In this document: positions 35,232 to 44,102 of the stretch, one piece after another
How the letters are laid out: every line of letters begins with the position of its first letter
Numbering within the stretch: position 1 is the first letter of the stretch
Source of the DNA: Streptomyces spinosisporus
Lineage (GTDB): Bacteria; Actinomycetota; Actinomycetes; Streptomycetales; Streptomycetaceae
Assembly (NCBI RefSeq): GCF_022698145.1
Contig: NZ_JALDAX010000005.1
Span: forward strand, 124,001-188,000
DNA length: 64,000 nt
Reading direction: 5' to 3'
Notes under the pieces: generated by a model
The model's database searches: none
Told to the model about the DNA's origin: nothing
What the model saw: only the letters and a program-made list of their open reading frames with translations
Position numbers and translations under genes: made by a program

Positions 35232-35441
35232 CGAGCAACCCCCCAGTCCCCCCAATGGATCCCCGTGAATGCACCACTATGCGTGCCCACTGGTCCGCGC
35301 GGACGAAAGCCCCCACCCGGCTCCCCCGCTCTTCATGCCCCCGGAAGCTACACGCTTGTTCGACGTTGCGCTCCCCCTACCGGTGAGAAGTGCCCCGGAT
35401 CGGCGGAATTTCTGGCCTGCGGGGACGCCGGGCGGTATGCG

Positions 35442-35475
35442 CACGGCCCCGCCCCTGAGCAGGGGCGGGGCCGTG
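35442..35475 (-). terminator. Hairpin terminator of the first PQQ-propeller gene
   Basis: A perfect 15-bp stem (35442-35456 and 35461-35475) with loop GAGC lies 20 bases beyond the stop at 35496. The rest of the gap 35232-35441 shows no gene. Confidence 0.8.
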
Positions 35476-35495
35476 ACGGCGAACGCTGGGCGGAC

Positions 35496-37283
35496 TCAGG
35501 CGCCGGTGCCGAAGGCGATCGCCAGATACTCCTTGTCGCCGGCGCCGGACGGCTTGTCCGCGTAGACCCCGGACATGTACAGGTGGCCCTGGCTGTAGAG
35601 CAGCTCGGAGTACTCCGGGGACATGCTGGTCTCCGCGTCCCGCACCTGCTCCGTCGCCGGGTTCTCCAGCAGCTTGGTCTCCTTGAACGAGCCGCCGTCG
35701 ATGCTGACGACCTGTCCGCCCTTGTCGTACGGCGGGCGCTTGTACGCGATCACGTTGGCGCCGTCCATGCGCAGCGGGTAGATCGTGTAGCCGTCGCCGG
35801 CGTCCGCGCGCTGCCCGGTCTGCTTGCCGGTGGCCAGGTCGAACGCGACGATCTCGTTGGTCTGGCTGTACTCCCCGGTGCCGTCGTGCTCCTCGGTCGG
35901 GACGTACAGCCGGTCCTTGCCGACCGCCAGGCCGGTGCAGGCCTCGATCTTCGTGATGCCGTCGCACTTGGCCGCGAACTGGTCGCCCGGCGCGGAGATC
36001 CGGGTGATCAGCTTGCCGGTCTTGTTGTCGATGGAGAAGAAGTCCGAGATGCCGCTGCCGTCGCCCGCGCTGTCGCCCACGTCGGCGGCCACCACCAGCG
36101 GGTTCGTCGACACCACGGAGGCGTACTCGATGCCCGAGGTCATCTTGTACTCCGAGATCACCTTCCCGGACTTCGGGTCGATGGTCTGGATGTGCAGCTG
36201 ACGCTGGTCGTAGGAGCCGCACTTGCGCACCGCGACCAGCTTCTCGCCGCCGCCGTAGCCGGCGTCGTAGCAGGTGTCGGTGGGCTTGGGCGCCCACAGG
36301 GACTTGCCGGAGGTGATGTCCCAGGCCGCGCCGCCGCTGGTGCTGCCCGCGGCGACGGTGTTCGCGCTGACCGTGACATTGTCCAGGCTGATCGGCCGGT
36401 CACCGGAGTTGACCGACTTCGTCCACAGCATCTTGCCCGCGTTCAGGTCGATCGCGGAGACCTTGCTGCAGCCCGCCGAGCTGTTCTTCGCCGGCATCTT
36501 CGGCTGGTAGACGACCGCTGTCTTGTTGTCCGAGGTGGTGTGCGAACTGGCCTCGCAGACCGGCCCGGACAGCTTGATGGTCCACAGCTTGGTGCCCTTG
36601 TCGGGGTCGTAGCCGTTGATCTCGGCGACACCGGCCTTGACGTACGCCTTGTCGGTGAGCCAGGAGCCGGACACGACGGTGCTGTCGTCGACCTTGGGCT
36701 CCGGCACCTGGTACAGGACGTGGGAGGCGGGGTCCGAGGGCACCTTCTCCTCGCCCTTGGTGGAGGTGCCGCCGGTGTCGCCCTTGCCGTCCTTGCCGCC
36801 GGTGCCGCCGCTGGAGCTGGCGGTGTCGTCCTTCTTGTCGTCGCCCTTGCCGGAGTTGGCGTACCAGATGCCGCCGCCGACGATCAGCGCGATCGCGACG
36901 ACCGCGGACACGATGATGGCCAGCTGCGCGTTGATGCCCTTGCGGCCGGCGGGCGGCGCGGGCTGCGGCTGCAGCGGCATGGTCCCCTGCGGGTAGCCGT
37001 AACCGGGCTGCTGGCCATAGGGGTTCGGGCTCTGGGCGTACGGGTTCGGCTGGTTCGGCTGCTGGTTCGGGTAGCCGTAGCCCGGGGGTGTCTGCGGGGC
37101 CTGGGGCGCCTGGGGGTAGCCGTAGCCCGGCTGCTGCGGGGCGCCGAAGCCGGGCTGCTGCGGCGGGGTGGGCGGCGGCTGCGGGGCCCCGGGCTTGTCC
37201 AGGGACGGCGGCGGGTCCTGCGGCGGACCGAAACCCCCCTGCTGCGGAGGCTGGTTGGGCGGCGGGGGCGGCGGCTGGGTCAT
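35496..37283 (-). CDS. Membrane-anchored PQQ-like beta-propeller protein (copy 1)
   Basis: The product is 595 aa. Residues 1-115 are a Pro/Gln/Gly/Tyr-rich cytoplasmic region with repeated QQPGYGYPQ units. One membrane helix (AQLAIIVSAVVAIALIVGGG) is near 120-140. A Ser/Lys/Asp-rich linker is followed by an extracellular PQQ_2-type propeller with blades such as KGTKLWTIKLSG, AGKMLWTKSV and TGKQTGQRADAG. Several Cys may pair. This looks like an anchored surface sensor or scaffold rather than a quinoprotein enzyme, since no PQQ-ligating set is evident. It lies 52 bases behind its paralogue. Confidence 0.8.
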   Translation of the reverse strand: MTQPPPPPPNQPPQQGGFGPPQDPPPSLDKPGAPQPPPTPPQQPGFGAPQQPGYGYPQAPQAPQTPPGYGYPNQQPNQPNPYAQSPNPYGQQPGYGYPQGTMPLQPQPAPPAGRKGINAQLAIIVSAVVAIALIVGGGIWYANSGKGDDKKDDTASSSGGTGGKDGKGDTGGTSTKGEEKVPSDPASHVLYQVPEPKVDDSTVVSGSWLTDKAYVKAGVAEINGYDPDKGTKLWTIKLSGPVCEASSHTTSDNKTAVVYQPKMPAKNSSAGCSKVSAIDLNAGKMLWTKSVNSGDRPISLDNVTVSANTVAAGSTSGGAAWDITSGKSLWAPKPTDTCYDAGYGGGEKLVAVRKCGSYDQRQLHIQTIDPKSGKVISEYKMTSGIEYASVVSTNPLVVAADVGDSAGDGSGISDFFSIDNKTGKLITRISAPGDQFAAKCDGITKIEACTGLAVGKDRLYVPTEEHDGTGEYSQTNEIVAFDLATGKQTGQRADAGDGYTIYPLRMDGANVIAYKRPPYDKGGQVVSIDGGSFKETKLLENPATEQVRDAETSMSPEYSELLYSQGHLYMSGVYADKPSGAGDKEYLAIAFGTGA

Positions 37284-37335
37284 GGCTTCACTACCTCGGG
37301 GACGGACGACGGGGTGGACAGGGGCGGAGGAGGAG

Positions 37336-39117
37336 TCACTTGCCGTAGGCGAGCATCAACTTCTCCTTCGTGTCGTCGTTGCCGTTGAGCCGGGTGGTCG
37401 AGAGGTAGAAGCGTCCGTCGACCCAGTCGAAGTCCTTGGAGAAGAAGCCGTTCTCGACCTCCGCCGCACCGGCGGGGTTCTGCAGCAGCTTCACCGGCTT
37501 GTGGGACGAGCCGCCGGTCGGGATCGACACGACCTGGCCGCCCGCGTCGTACGACGGCTCCACATAGGCGATGAGCTTGCCGCCCTCGGTCCTGATGGGC
37601 AGCATCGACTCGTCCGCCGGGGACTTCACCCGCCACTTCTCCTTGCCGTTGGCGAGGTTGATCGCGACGACCTCGTTCGCGCCGCTGGTGGCCTCGGTCG
37701 GCAGATAGAGCGTGGTCGAGTCCGCGGCGACGCCCTTGCAGCCCTGCAGATCACGCTGGAGGATCGCCCAGCCGCACTGGGGGGCGAAGTCCTCGTCGAA
37801 GCTCACCTGCGACTTGTACTTGCCGTCGGAGCCGAAGGTGGAGATGTTCCACGCTTTCTTGTCCTCGTTCGTGCTGTAGACCACCAGCGGGTCGAGGGAG
37901 TACGTCCGCGCGACCGACCAGCCCTTGTCGAACTTCTGCGTCCACTTGGCCTTGCCGGTGGTGGGGTCGAGCTCCTGCATCTCGTCGTGCTCGTTCGACC
38001 CGGTGGCGTCGCAGGAGGACACGGCGATCAGCTTGCTGCCGCCCGCGAACGCGGTCGGGAAGCAGGCGTCGCCGTACTTCTTCTTGTCGAAGAGCTTCTT
38101 GCCGGAGTCGACGTTGTAGGCCACACCGGACTGCGAGCGCCCGACCATCAGCGTCTTGCCGGTGATCGACATGGAGATCGTGATGGCGCTGTCGAACAGC
38201 GCGCCGTCGGCGAGCTCCGTCTTCCAGCCCTTCTCACCGGTGTTGAGGTCGATCTGCTGCAGCTGGTTGCACTTGGCGCGGTCGCTGGTGCCGCTCTCGT
38301 AGGCCACCACGACCTTGTCGTCGGCCGTCTGCTGCGGGGTGACCGCGCAGATCTTCTGCGGGAAGGTGATCGGGTCCCAGGTGGGGTTGCCGTCGCCGGT
38401 GTTGTAGGCGAAGAGCTGCTTGTACGCCGCCTTCACCGCCGTCTTGTCGGTGATCCACATACCGGGGGCGTCGGCTCCCGAACCGGGCGCGTCCGGCGCC
38501 TCCTTGTACCAGAGCACCTTCGCCTCGCCGGGCTGGCGGCCGGAGTTGAGGTCCTCGGGGTCCTCGCCGCCGTCGCCGCTGCCGTCACCGGGGTTGACCG
38601 GGGCGCTGGCGGTGGGCTTGGGGTCGTCGCTCTTGTCGGCCACCGGCTTCTTGTCGTCGTCGCCACCGCTGGTCAGGGCGAAGACGGTGCCGCCGATGAC
38701 GGCCAGCGCGACGACGGCCGCACCGATGGCGAGGCCCGGCTTGCCCTTGAAGGGGTTCTTGGAGCCGGAGCCGGGCGGCGGGGTGCCGGGGCCGCCCGGG
38801 TACTGGGGCTGGGGGTAGCCGTAACCCGGCTGCTGGCCGTACGGACCCGGCTGCTGCGGCTGGCCGTAGGGTCCGGGCTGCTGACCGTAGGGTCCGGGCT
38901 GGGCGTACGGGCCGGGCTGCTGGCCGTAGGGGCCCGGCTGCTGGGGCGCCTGCGGGTAGCCGTAGCCGGGCTGCGGGGCGCCGGACGGCGGGGACTGCGG
39001 TGGCGGCGGCGTCTGGGGCGGACCCTGGGGCGGCGGCGGAGTCTGTGGAGCTCCGAAACCGCCCTGCGGCTGCTGCTGCGGCGGCTGGTTGGGCGGCTGA
39101 CTGGGCGGCTGAGTCAT
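37336..39117 (-). CDS. Membrane-anchored PQQ-like beta-propeller protein (copy 2)
   Basis: The product is 593 aa and is built like the protein encoded at 35496-37283. A Pro/Gln/Tyr-rich N-terminus has repeated GPYGQQPGPY units (about residues 50-100), a membrane helix is near 130-150 (LAIGAAVVALAVIGGTVFAL), and an acidic linker and propeller follow (TGEKGWKTELADG, TGKAKWTQKFDKG, NGKEKWRVKSPAD). The pair arose by tandem duplication but has diverged well. Function is unknown. The 193-bp region upstream is its probable promoter. Confidence 0.8.
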   Translation of the reverse strand: MTQPPSQPPNQPPQQQPQGGFGAPQTPPPPQGPPQTPPPPQSPPSGAPQPGYGYPQAPQQPGPYGQQPGPYAQPGPYGQQPGPYGQPQQPGPYGQQPGYGYPQPQYPGGPGTPPPGSGSKNPFKGKPGLAIGAAVVALAVIGGTVFALTSGGDDDKKPVADKSDDPKPTASAPVNPGDGSGDGGEDPEDLNSGRQPGEAKVLWYKEAPDAPGSGADAPGMWITDKTAVKAAYKQLFAYNTGDGNPTWDPITFPQKICAVTPQQTADDKVVVAYESGTSDRAKCNQLQQIDLNTGEKGWKTELADGALFDSAITISMSITGKTLMVGRSQSGVAYNVDSGKKLFDKKKYGDACFPTAFAGGSKLIAVSSCDATGSNEHDEMQELDPTTGKAKWTQKFDKGWSVARTYSLDPLVVYSTNEDKKAWNISTFGSDGKYKSQVSFDEDFAPQCGWAILQRDLQGCKGVAADSTTLYLPTEATSGANEVVAINLANGKEKWRVKSPADESMLPIRTEGGKLIAYVEPSYDAGGQVVSIPTGGSSHKPVKLLQNPAGAAEVENGFFSKDFDWVDGRFYLSTTRLNGNDDTKEKLMLAYGK

Positions 39118-39249
39118 CAGCGCGTCTCCCCCTCGTTCACTGATTTTTAGCCACGCCCTGAGCTGTGTGACGGACCCAGAGTCGTACTCAGAAAGTTCTC
39201 AGACGGCTCTTTCTATCACTCGGGCCCGGCAGCCCACCGAGCCGTGTCA

Positions 39250-39268
39250 CTCCCTGTTCCCAAGGGAG
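39250..39268 (-). terminator. Weak hairpin downstream of the ABC-F gene
   Basis: CTCCCT and AGGGAG flank a 7-base loop 40-60 bases after the ABC-F stop. It is short, so this is tentative. Confidence 0.35.
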
Positions 39269-39310
39269 GACCGGGCCGTGACGCCCCCGTTATGCGCCTT
39301 CACGCACCCT

Positions 39311-41116
39311 TCACGCGTCCTCGGCGAGTTCCAGCCAGCGCAGCTCCAGTTCCTCGCGCTCGCCGGCCAGCTCCCGCAGCTCCGCGTCCAGTTCCCCGAC
39401 CTTCGCGAAGTCCGTGGCGTTCTCGGCGATCTGCGCGTGCAGCGTCGTCTCCCGCTCGGAGATCTTGTCGAGCCGGCGCTCGATCTTCTGCAGCTCCTTC
39501 TTCGCGGCACGCTGGTCCGCCGCGCTCCTGTCGGGCACGGCCTTCTGCGCGACGGGCGCCGCGGCGGCCGCGACCGCCTCCTCCATCCGCCGGCGCCGCT
39601 CCAGGTACTCGTCGATGCCGCGCGGCAGCATCCGCAGGGTGGCGTCGCCCAGCAGCGCGAACACCCGGTCGGTGGTGCGCTCGACGAAGAAGCGGTCGTG
39701 GGAGATGACGATCATCGAGCCGGGCCAGCCGTCGAGGACGTCCTCCAGCTGCGTCAGGGTCTCGATGTCGAGGTCGTTGGTGGGCTCGTCGAGGAAGAGG
39801 ACGTTGGGCTCGTCCATCAGCAGCCGCAGCAGCTGGAGCCTGCGCCGCTCACCGCCGGAGAGGTCCCCGACCGGCGTCCACTGCTTCTCCTTGTTGAACC
39901 CGAACGTCTCGCACAGCTGCCCGGCGGTCATCTCCCGGCCCTTGCCGAGGTCGACGCGCTCGCGCACCTGCTGGACGGCCTCCAACACCCGCAGCTGCGG
40001 GCTGAGTTCGGCGACCTCCTGGGAGAGGTAGGCGAGCTTGACGGTCTTGCCGACGGCGATCCGCCCGCCGGCCGGCTGGGTCTCGCCCTCACTGCGGGCC
40101 GCGTCCGCCATCGCGCGCAGCAGGGAGGTCTTGCCCGCGCCGTTGACCCCGACCAGACCGATCCGGTCGCCGGGGCCCAGCTGCCAGGTGACGTGCTTGA
40201 GCAGCACCTTGGGGCCCGCCTGGACGGTGACGTCCTCCAGGTCGAAGACGGTCTTGCCGAGCCGCGTGGAGGCGAACCGCATCAGCTCGCTGCTGTCCCG
40301 GGGCGGCGGTACGTCCTTGATCAGTTCGTTGGCGGCCTCGACCCGGAAGCGGGGCTTGGACGTACGGGCCGGAGCACCGCGGCGCAGCCAGGCCAGCTCC
40401 TTGCGCACGAGGTTCTGCCGCTTGGTCTCCTCGGTGGCGGCGATGCGCTCGCGCTCGGCGCGGGCGAAGACGTAGTCGGAGTAGCCGCCCTCGTACTCGT
40501 AGACCGCGCCGCGCTGCACGTCCCACATGCGGGTGCAGACCTGGTCGAGGAACCAGCGGTCGTGGGTGACGCAGACGAGCGCCGAGCGGCGCTCGCGCAG
40601 ATGCCGGGCGAGCCAGGCGATGCCCTCGACGTCGAGATGGTTGGTGGGCTCGTCCAGGACGAGCAGGTCCTGCTCCTCGATGAGCAGCTTGGCGAGCGCG
40701 ATACGACGCCGCTCGCCGCCGGACAGGGGGCCGATGACGGTGTCCAGGCCCTGCGGGAAGCCGGGCAGGTCGAGGCCGCCGAACAGTCCGGTGAGGACGT
40801 CGCGGATCTTGGCGTTGCCCGCCCACTCGTGGTCGGCCAGGTCCCGGATGACCTCGTGACGGACGGTGGCGGCGGGGTCGAGCGAGTCGTGCTGGGTGAG
40901 CACACCCGCGCGCAGCCCGCCGGAGTGGGTGACCCGCCCGGAGTCGGCCTCCTCCAGCTTCGCCAGCATCCGGATGAGGGTCGTCTTGCCGTCGCCGTTG
41001 CGCCCGACCACCCCGATCCGGTCACCTTCGGAGACGCCGAGGGACACGCCGTCGAGGAGGGCACGGGTGCCGTACACCTTGCTGACGTTCTCGACATTGA
41101 CCAGGTTGACGGCCAT
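39311..41116 (-). CDS. ABC-F ATPase, Uup/Ettp type
   Basis: The product is 601 aa with two ABC domains and no membrane domain. The first has Walker A GRNGDGKTT, signature LSGGERRRIALA and Walker B LLVLDEPTNHLD. The second has GVNGAGKTS, LSGGERRRLQLL and LFLDEPTNDLD. The charged linker between them (RAERERIAATEETKRQNL) is the P-site tRNA interaction motif region, and a C-terminal coiled coil (530-600) is Uup-like. ABC-F proteins act on the ribosome in translation quality control or antibiotic protection. Here a housekeeping role is more likely. Confidence 0.93.
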   Translation of the reverse strand: MAVNLVNVENVSKVYGTRALLDGVSLGVSEGDRIGVVGRNGDGKTTLIRMLAKLEEADSGRVTHSGGLRAGVLTQHDSLDPAATVRHEVIRDLADHEWAGNAKIRDVLTGLFGGLDLPGFPQGLDTVIGPLSGGERRRIALAKLLIEEQDLLVLDEPTNHLDVEGIAWLARHLRERRSALVCVTHDRWFLDQVCTRMWDVQRGAVYEYEGGYSDYVFARAERERIAATEETKRQNLVRKELAWLRRGAPARTSKPRFRVEAANELIKDVPPPRDSSELMRFASTRLGKTVFDLEDVTVQAGPKVLLKHVTWQLGPGDRIGLVGVNGAGKTSLLRAMADAARSEGETQPAGGRIAVGKTVKLAYLSQEVAELSPQLRVLEAVQQVRERVDLGKGREMTAGQLCETFGFNKEKQWTPVGDLSGGERRRLQLLRLLMDEPNVLFLDEPTNDLDIETLTQLEDVLDGWPGSMIVISHDRFFVERTTDRVFALLGDATLRMLPRGIDEYLERRRRMEEAVAAAAAPVAQKAVPDRSAADQRAAKKELQKIERRLDKISERETTLHAQIAENATDFAKVGELDAELRELAGEREELELRWLELAEDA

Positions 41117-41273
41117 TACTCTCCTGCGTACGGGGGTCGGTCAGCCTTCTAGCCTAGGGCCTGCGGGGGTGAGAGCGGGGCGCGAGGGGGTTGTCACTCT
41201 TTGTGATGACGTGATCGGGAACGGACGGCTACCGTGAAGGGCAGGCAGCAGGATCCCGTCCATGGGAGGAACG

Positions 41274-41867
41274 ATGACCGCCGAGTCCGCAGGGCACCAC
41301 GTGCGCTGGCCGGTGCCGCCGCTGGACGGATACACCGTGGACGACCTGTTCACGCTGCCTGATCTCCCGCCGCACACCGAGCTGATCGACGGGAGCCTGG
41401 TTTTCGTGAGTCCGCAGCGCCGTTTCCACTACCTTGTGATCGACCTGCTGTTCAACGGGCTTCGCAGCTCGCTCACGCCGGAGTTCAATGTCGAACGGGA
41501 GATGACCGTCGTCCTCGACAAGCGCAACGGCCCTGAACCCGATGTCAGCGTGGTACGGGCCGACGCGGTCACCGGGCTGGAGCAGACCAGGTTCCAGGCG
41601 GAGGACGTACTGCTCACCGTCGAGGTCGTGTCCCCGGACTCCGAGTCCCGCGACCGTACGACCAAGCCGCACAAATACGCCGCCGCCGGGATCCCCAACT
41701 ACTGGCGCGTCGAGCAGGACGGAACCACGGGCGGGCCCATCATCCACGTCTACGAGCTCGAACAACTCAGCAGCTCCTACGTGCACATGGGCATCCACCG
41801 CGAGCGGATCACGGTTGACAAGCCCTACCCCGTCGACATCGACCTGACCGCGATCGTCAAGGGCTGA
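41274..41867 (+). CDS. Uma2-family (DUF820) PD-(D/E)XK nuclease-like protein
   Basis: The product is 197 aa. It has the Uma2 pattern: HTELIDGSLVFVSPQ, EPDVSVVRAD with the catalytic Asp, LTVEVVSPDSESRDR with the Glu, and KPHKYAAAGIPNYW with the Lys. Uma2 proteins are very common in Streptomyces and cyanobacteria as stand-alone genes; their target is unknown. ATG 41274 is a few bases after GGAGGA. It converges with ispE, leaving 5 bases between stops. Confidence 0.9.
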   Translation: MTAESAGHHVRWPVPPLDGYTVDDLFTLPDLPPHTELIDGSLVFVSPQRRFHYLVIDLLFNGLRSSLTPEFNVEREMTVVLDKRNGPEPDVSVVRADAVTGLEQTRFQAEDVLLTVEVVSPDSESRDRTTKPHKYAAAGIPNYWRVEQDGTTGGPIIHVYELEQLSSSYVHMGIHRERITVDKPYPVDIDLTAIVKG

Positions 41868-41872
41868 GCTCC

Positions 41873-42766
41873 TCAGAGAACCGTCGCCCCCGGCGCCGGA
41901 CTCGAGGCGGCGCGCACTTTTTGGCAGGTGCCCGAGGTCTCCAGGGCCTGGGCCACTTTCGCTGCCGACTCCTTGTCCCGTGCGAGGAAAGCCGTAGTCG
42001 GGCCGGAGCCGGAGACCACGGCGGCGAGGGCGCCGGCGGCGCGACCTGCCGCGAGGGTGTCCGCCAGTTCCGGGAAAAGGGAGAGGGCGGCGGGCTGCAG
42101 GTCGTTGGAGACGGACGCGGCGAGCGCGTCCGCGTCGCCCTTGGCGAGCGCCTCGACGATCTCCTGCGAGGCGACGGGCTCGGGGATGTCGGTGCCCTCG
42201 CCGAGGCGGTCGAACTCACGGAAGACGGCCGGGGTCGACAGCCCGCGCCCCGCCATCGCGAAGACCCAGTGGAAGGTTCCACCGACGTCGAGGGTGCGCA
42301 GCTTCTCGCCGCGCCCGGTGCCGAGGGCCGCCCCGCCGACCAGGCTGAAGGGGACGTCGCTGCCCAACTCGGCGCAGATGGAGAGGAGTTCGGCCCGGGA
42401 GGCGCCCGTCTGCCAGAGCGTGTTGCAGGCCAGCAGGGCGCCCGCGCCGTCCGCGCTGCCGCCCGCCATGCCGCCGGCGACGGGGATGTCCTTGGCGATG
42501 TGGATGTGGACGTTCGGCTCGAAGCCGCGCCGCTCGGCGAGCGCGAGGGCCGCGCGGGCCGCCAGGTTGCTGGTGTCCAGGGGCACCTGGTCGGCGTCGG
42601 GGCCCTCGCAGGTGACGCGCAGTGCGTCGGCGGGCGTCACGGTGACCTCGTCGTAAAGGCCGACCGCCAGGAAGATGTTGGCCAGGTCGTGGAAGCCGTA
42701 GGGGCGGGCGGCACCCACAGCGAGCTGGACGTTGACCTTGGCGGGGACGCGTACGGTGACGCTCAC
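41873..42766 (-). CDS. ispE: 4-(cytidine-5'-diphospho)-2-C-methyl-D-erythritol kinase
   Basis: The product is 297 aa. It is a GHMP kinase of the MEP isoprenoid pathway. [14 protein letters not shown] is the N-terminal motif, [19 protein letters not shown] is the ATP-binding loop, and [11 protein letters not shown] is GHMP motif 3. The GTG start overlaps the ksgA stop by 4 bases (GTGA). It supplies precursors for lipid II carrier, quinones and terpenoids. The ksgA-ispE link is widely conserved. Confidence 0.96.
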   Translation of the reverse strand: MSVTVRVPAKVNVQLAVGAARPYGFHDLANIFLAVGLYDEVTVTPADALRVTCEGPDADQVPLDTSNLAARAALALAERRGFEPNVHIHIAKDIPVAGGMAGGSADGAGALLACNTLWQTGASRAELLSICAELGSDVPFSLVGGAALGTGRGEKLRTLDVGGTFHWVFAMAGRGLSTPAVFREFDRLGEGTDIPEPVASQEIVEALAKGDADALAASVSNDLQPAALSLFPELADTLAAGRAAGALAAVVSGSGPTTAFLARDKESAAKVAQALETSGTCQKVRAASSPAPGATVL

Positions 42767-43695
42767 TGGGGACCGGGCTCCTTGTTCTCGGCGTTCTCGG
42801 CGATCTCAGCCGTCTCGGCGTGGTTCCCGGTGTGCCGGGCGTGCTCCGCGATGCGCACGAACTCCTCGACGCCCAGGGCCTCGCCCCGCGCCTGCGGCGA
42901 CACCCCGGCGGCCACCAGGGCCTCCTCCGCCGCCGCGGCCGAACCGGCCCATCCGGCGAGGGCGGCCCGCAGCGTCTTGCGGCGCTGGGCGAACGCGGCG
43001 TCCACGACGGCGAAGACCTCGCGGCGCGTGGCGGTGGTCTTGATCGGTTCGGTCCGGCGGACGAGCGAGACGAGCCCGCTGTCGACGTTCGGGGCGGGCC
43101 AGAAGACGTTGCGTCCGATGGCGCCGGCCCGCTTGACCTCGGCGTACCAGTTGGCCTTCACGGAGGGGACGCCGTACACCTTCGAGCCGGGCGCCGCGGC
43201 GAGGCGGTCGGCGACCTCGGACTGGACCATGACGAGGGTGCGCTCGATGGTCGGGAAGGTGTCGAGCATGTGCAGCAGGACGGGCACGGCGACGTTGTAG
43301 GGGAGGTTCGCGACCAGCGCCGTCGGGGCGGGGCCCGGCAGCTCGGTCACCTGCATCGCGTCGGAGTGCACCAGCGCGAAGCGCTCCGCCCGCTGCGGCA
43401 TCCGGGCCGCGACGGTGGCGGGCAGCGCCGCCGCCAGGACGTCGTCGATCTCCACGGCGACGACACGGTCGGCGGCCTCCAGCAGCGCCAGGGTGAGGGA
43501 ACCGAGCCCCGGCCCGACCTCCACCACCACGTCGTCCGGCCGCACATCCGCGGTCCGCACGATCCGCCGGACCGTGTTCGCGTCGATCACGAAGTTCTGA
43601 CCACGCTGCTTGGTCGGCCGAACACCAAGAACCGCCGCAAGCTCACGAACATCGGCGGGACCCAGAAGGGCGTCGGGAACGGGGCTGCTACTCAC
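42763..43695 (-). CDS. ksgA: 16S rRNA dimethyladenosine transferase
   Basis: The product is 310 aa. It dimethylates A1518 and A1519 of 16S rRNA and acts as a late 30S assembly checkpoint. [25 protein letters not shown] (SAM motif I) and NLPYN (motif IV) are diagnostic. The C-terminus has a short repeat-like tail, [17 protein letters not shown] 43695 starts the coding region, and ispE is coupled by a 4-base overlap. Confidence 0.96.
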   Translation of the reverse strand: MSSSPVPDALLGPADVRELAAVLGVRPTKQRGQNFVIDANTVRRIVRTADVRPDDVVVEVGPGLGSLTLALLEAADRVVAVEIDDVLAAALPATVAARMPQRAERFALVHSDAMQVTELPGPAPTALVANLPYNVAVPVLLHMLDTFPTIERTLVMVQSEVADRLAAAPGSKVYGVPSVKANWYAEVKRAGAIGRNVFWPAPNVDSGLVSLVRRTEPIKTTATRREVFAVVDAAFAQRRKTLRAALAGWAGSAAAAEEALVAAGVSPQARGEALGVEEFVRIAEHARHTGNHAETAEIAENAENKEPGPQ

Positions 43696-44102
43696 GCGTC
43701 AAGGGTACGGGGCGACAATGGGGGGTGGGACGTCGGCCGCCGGGCGCTACCGGGGCTCGCCCCGGACCCGAGTACCGGGGGTCGGTCGACAGCCGCCGCT
43801 ACGGCTGGCGCCCGGCACGAGCGCCGGACATCGACGACGGACGCCATCGGGGCCGGGCCGGGGCCGCCAGACGCCGACCGACGGCACGACCAGGGCCGGG
43901 GCTGGTACCCGGGCGCCAGATGCCGGTCGACAGCGTCAACGGGTCGGGGCCGAGACCCGAGCGCCGGGCGCCGGGCGACAAGGCCACTCGGGCCGGGGTC
44001 GGAACCCGAAAGCCAGGCAACAGCCGACAAGCGCCGCCGGGGCGCAAGGGCCAGGCATCGCCCGGCTCGGGTCACCGGCGACCCGCCGCGCCCAGGCACC
44101 GC
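43696..44102. other. Non-coding gap rpfB-ksgA with degenerate GC-rich repeats
   Basis: This gap of 407 bases between two same-strand genes is extremely GC-rich and holds loosely repeated words such as GGTCGACAGC (near 43784 and 43923), GGGCCGGGG and GAGCGCCGG. An open frame of 135 codons covers it, but its translation is only a degenerate Pro/Arg/Ser-rich repeat, so I do not call a gene. It must hold the ksgA promoter. Confidence 0.5.

Noticed and set aside
43692..44099. 135-codon minus-strand frame before ksgA
   Set aside because: Translation is degenerate Pro/Arg/Ser repeat without a fold; treated as non-coding repeat-rich DNA.
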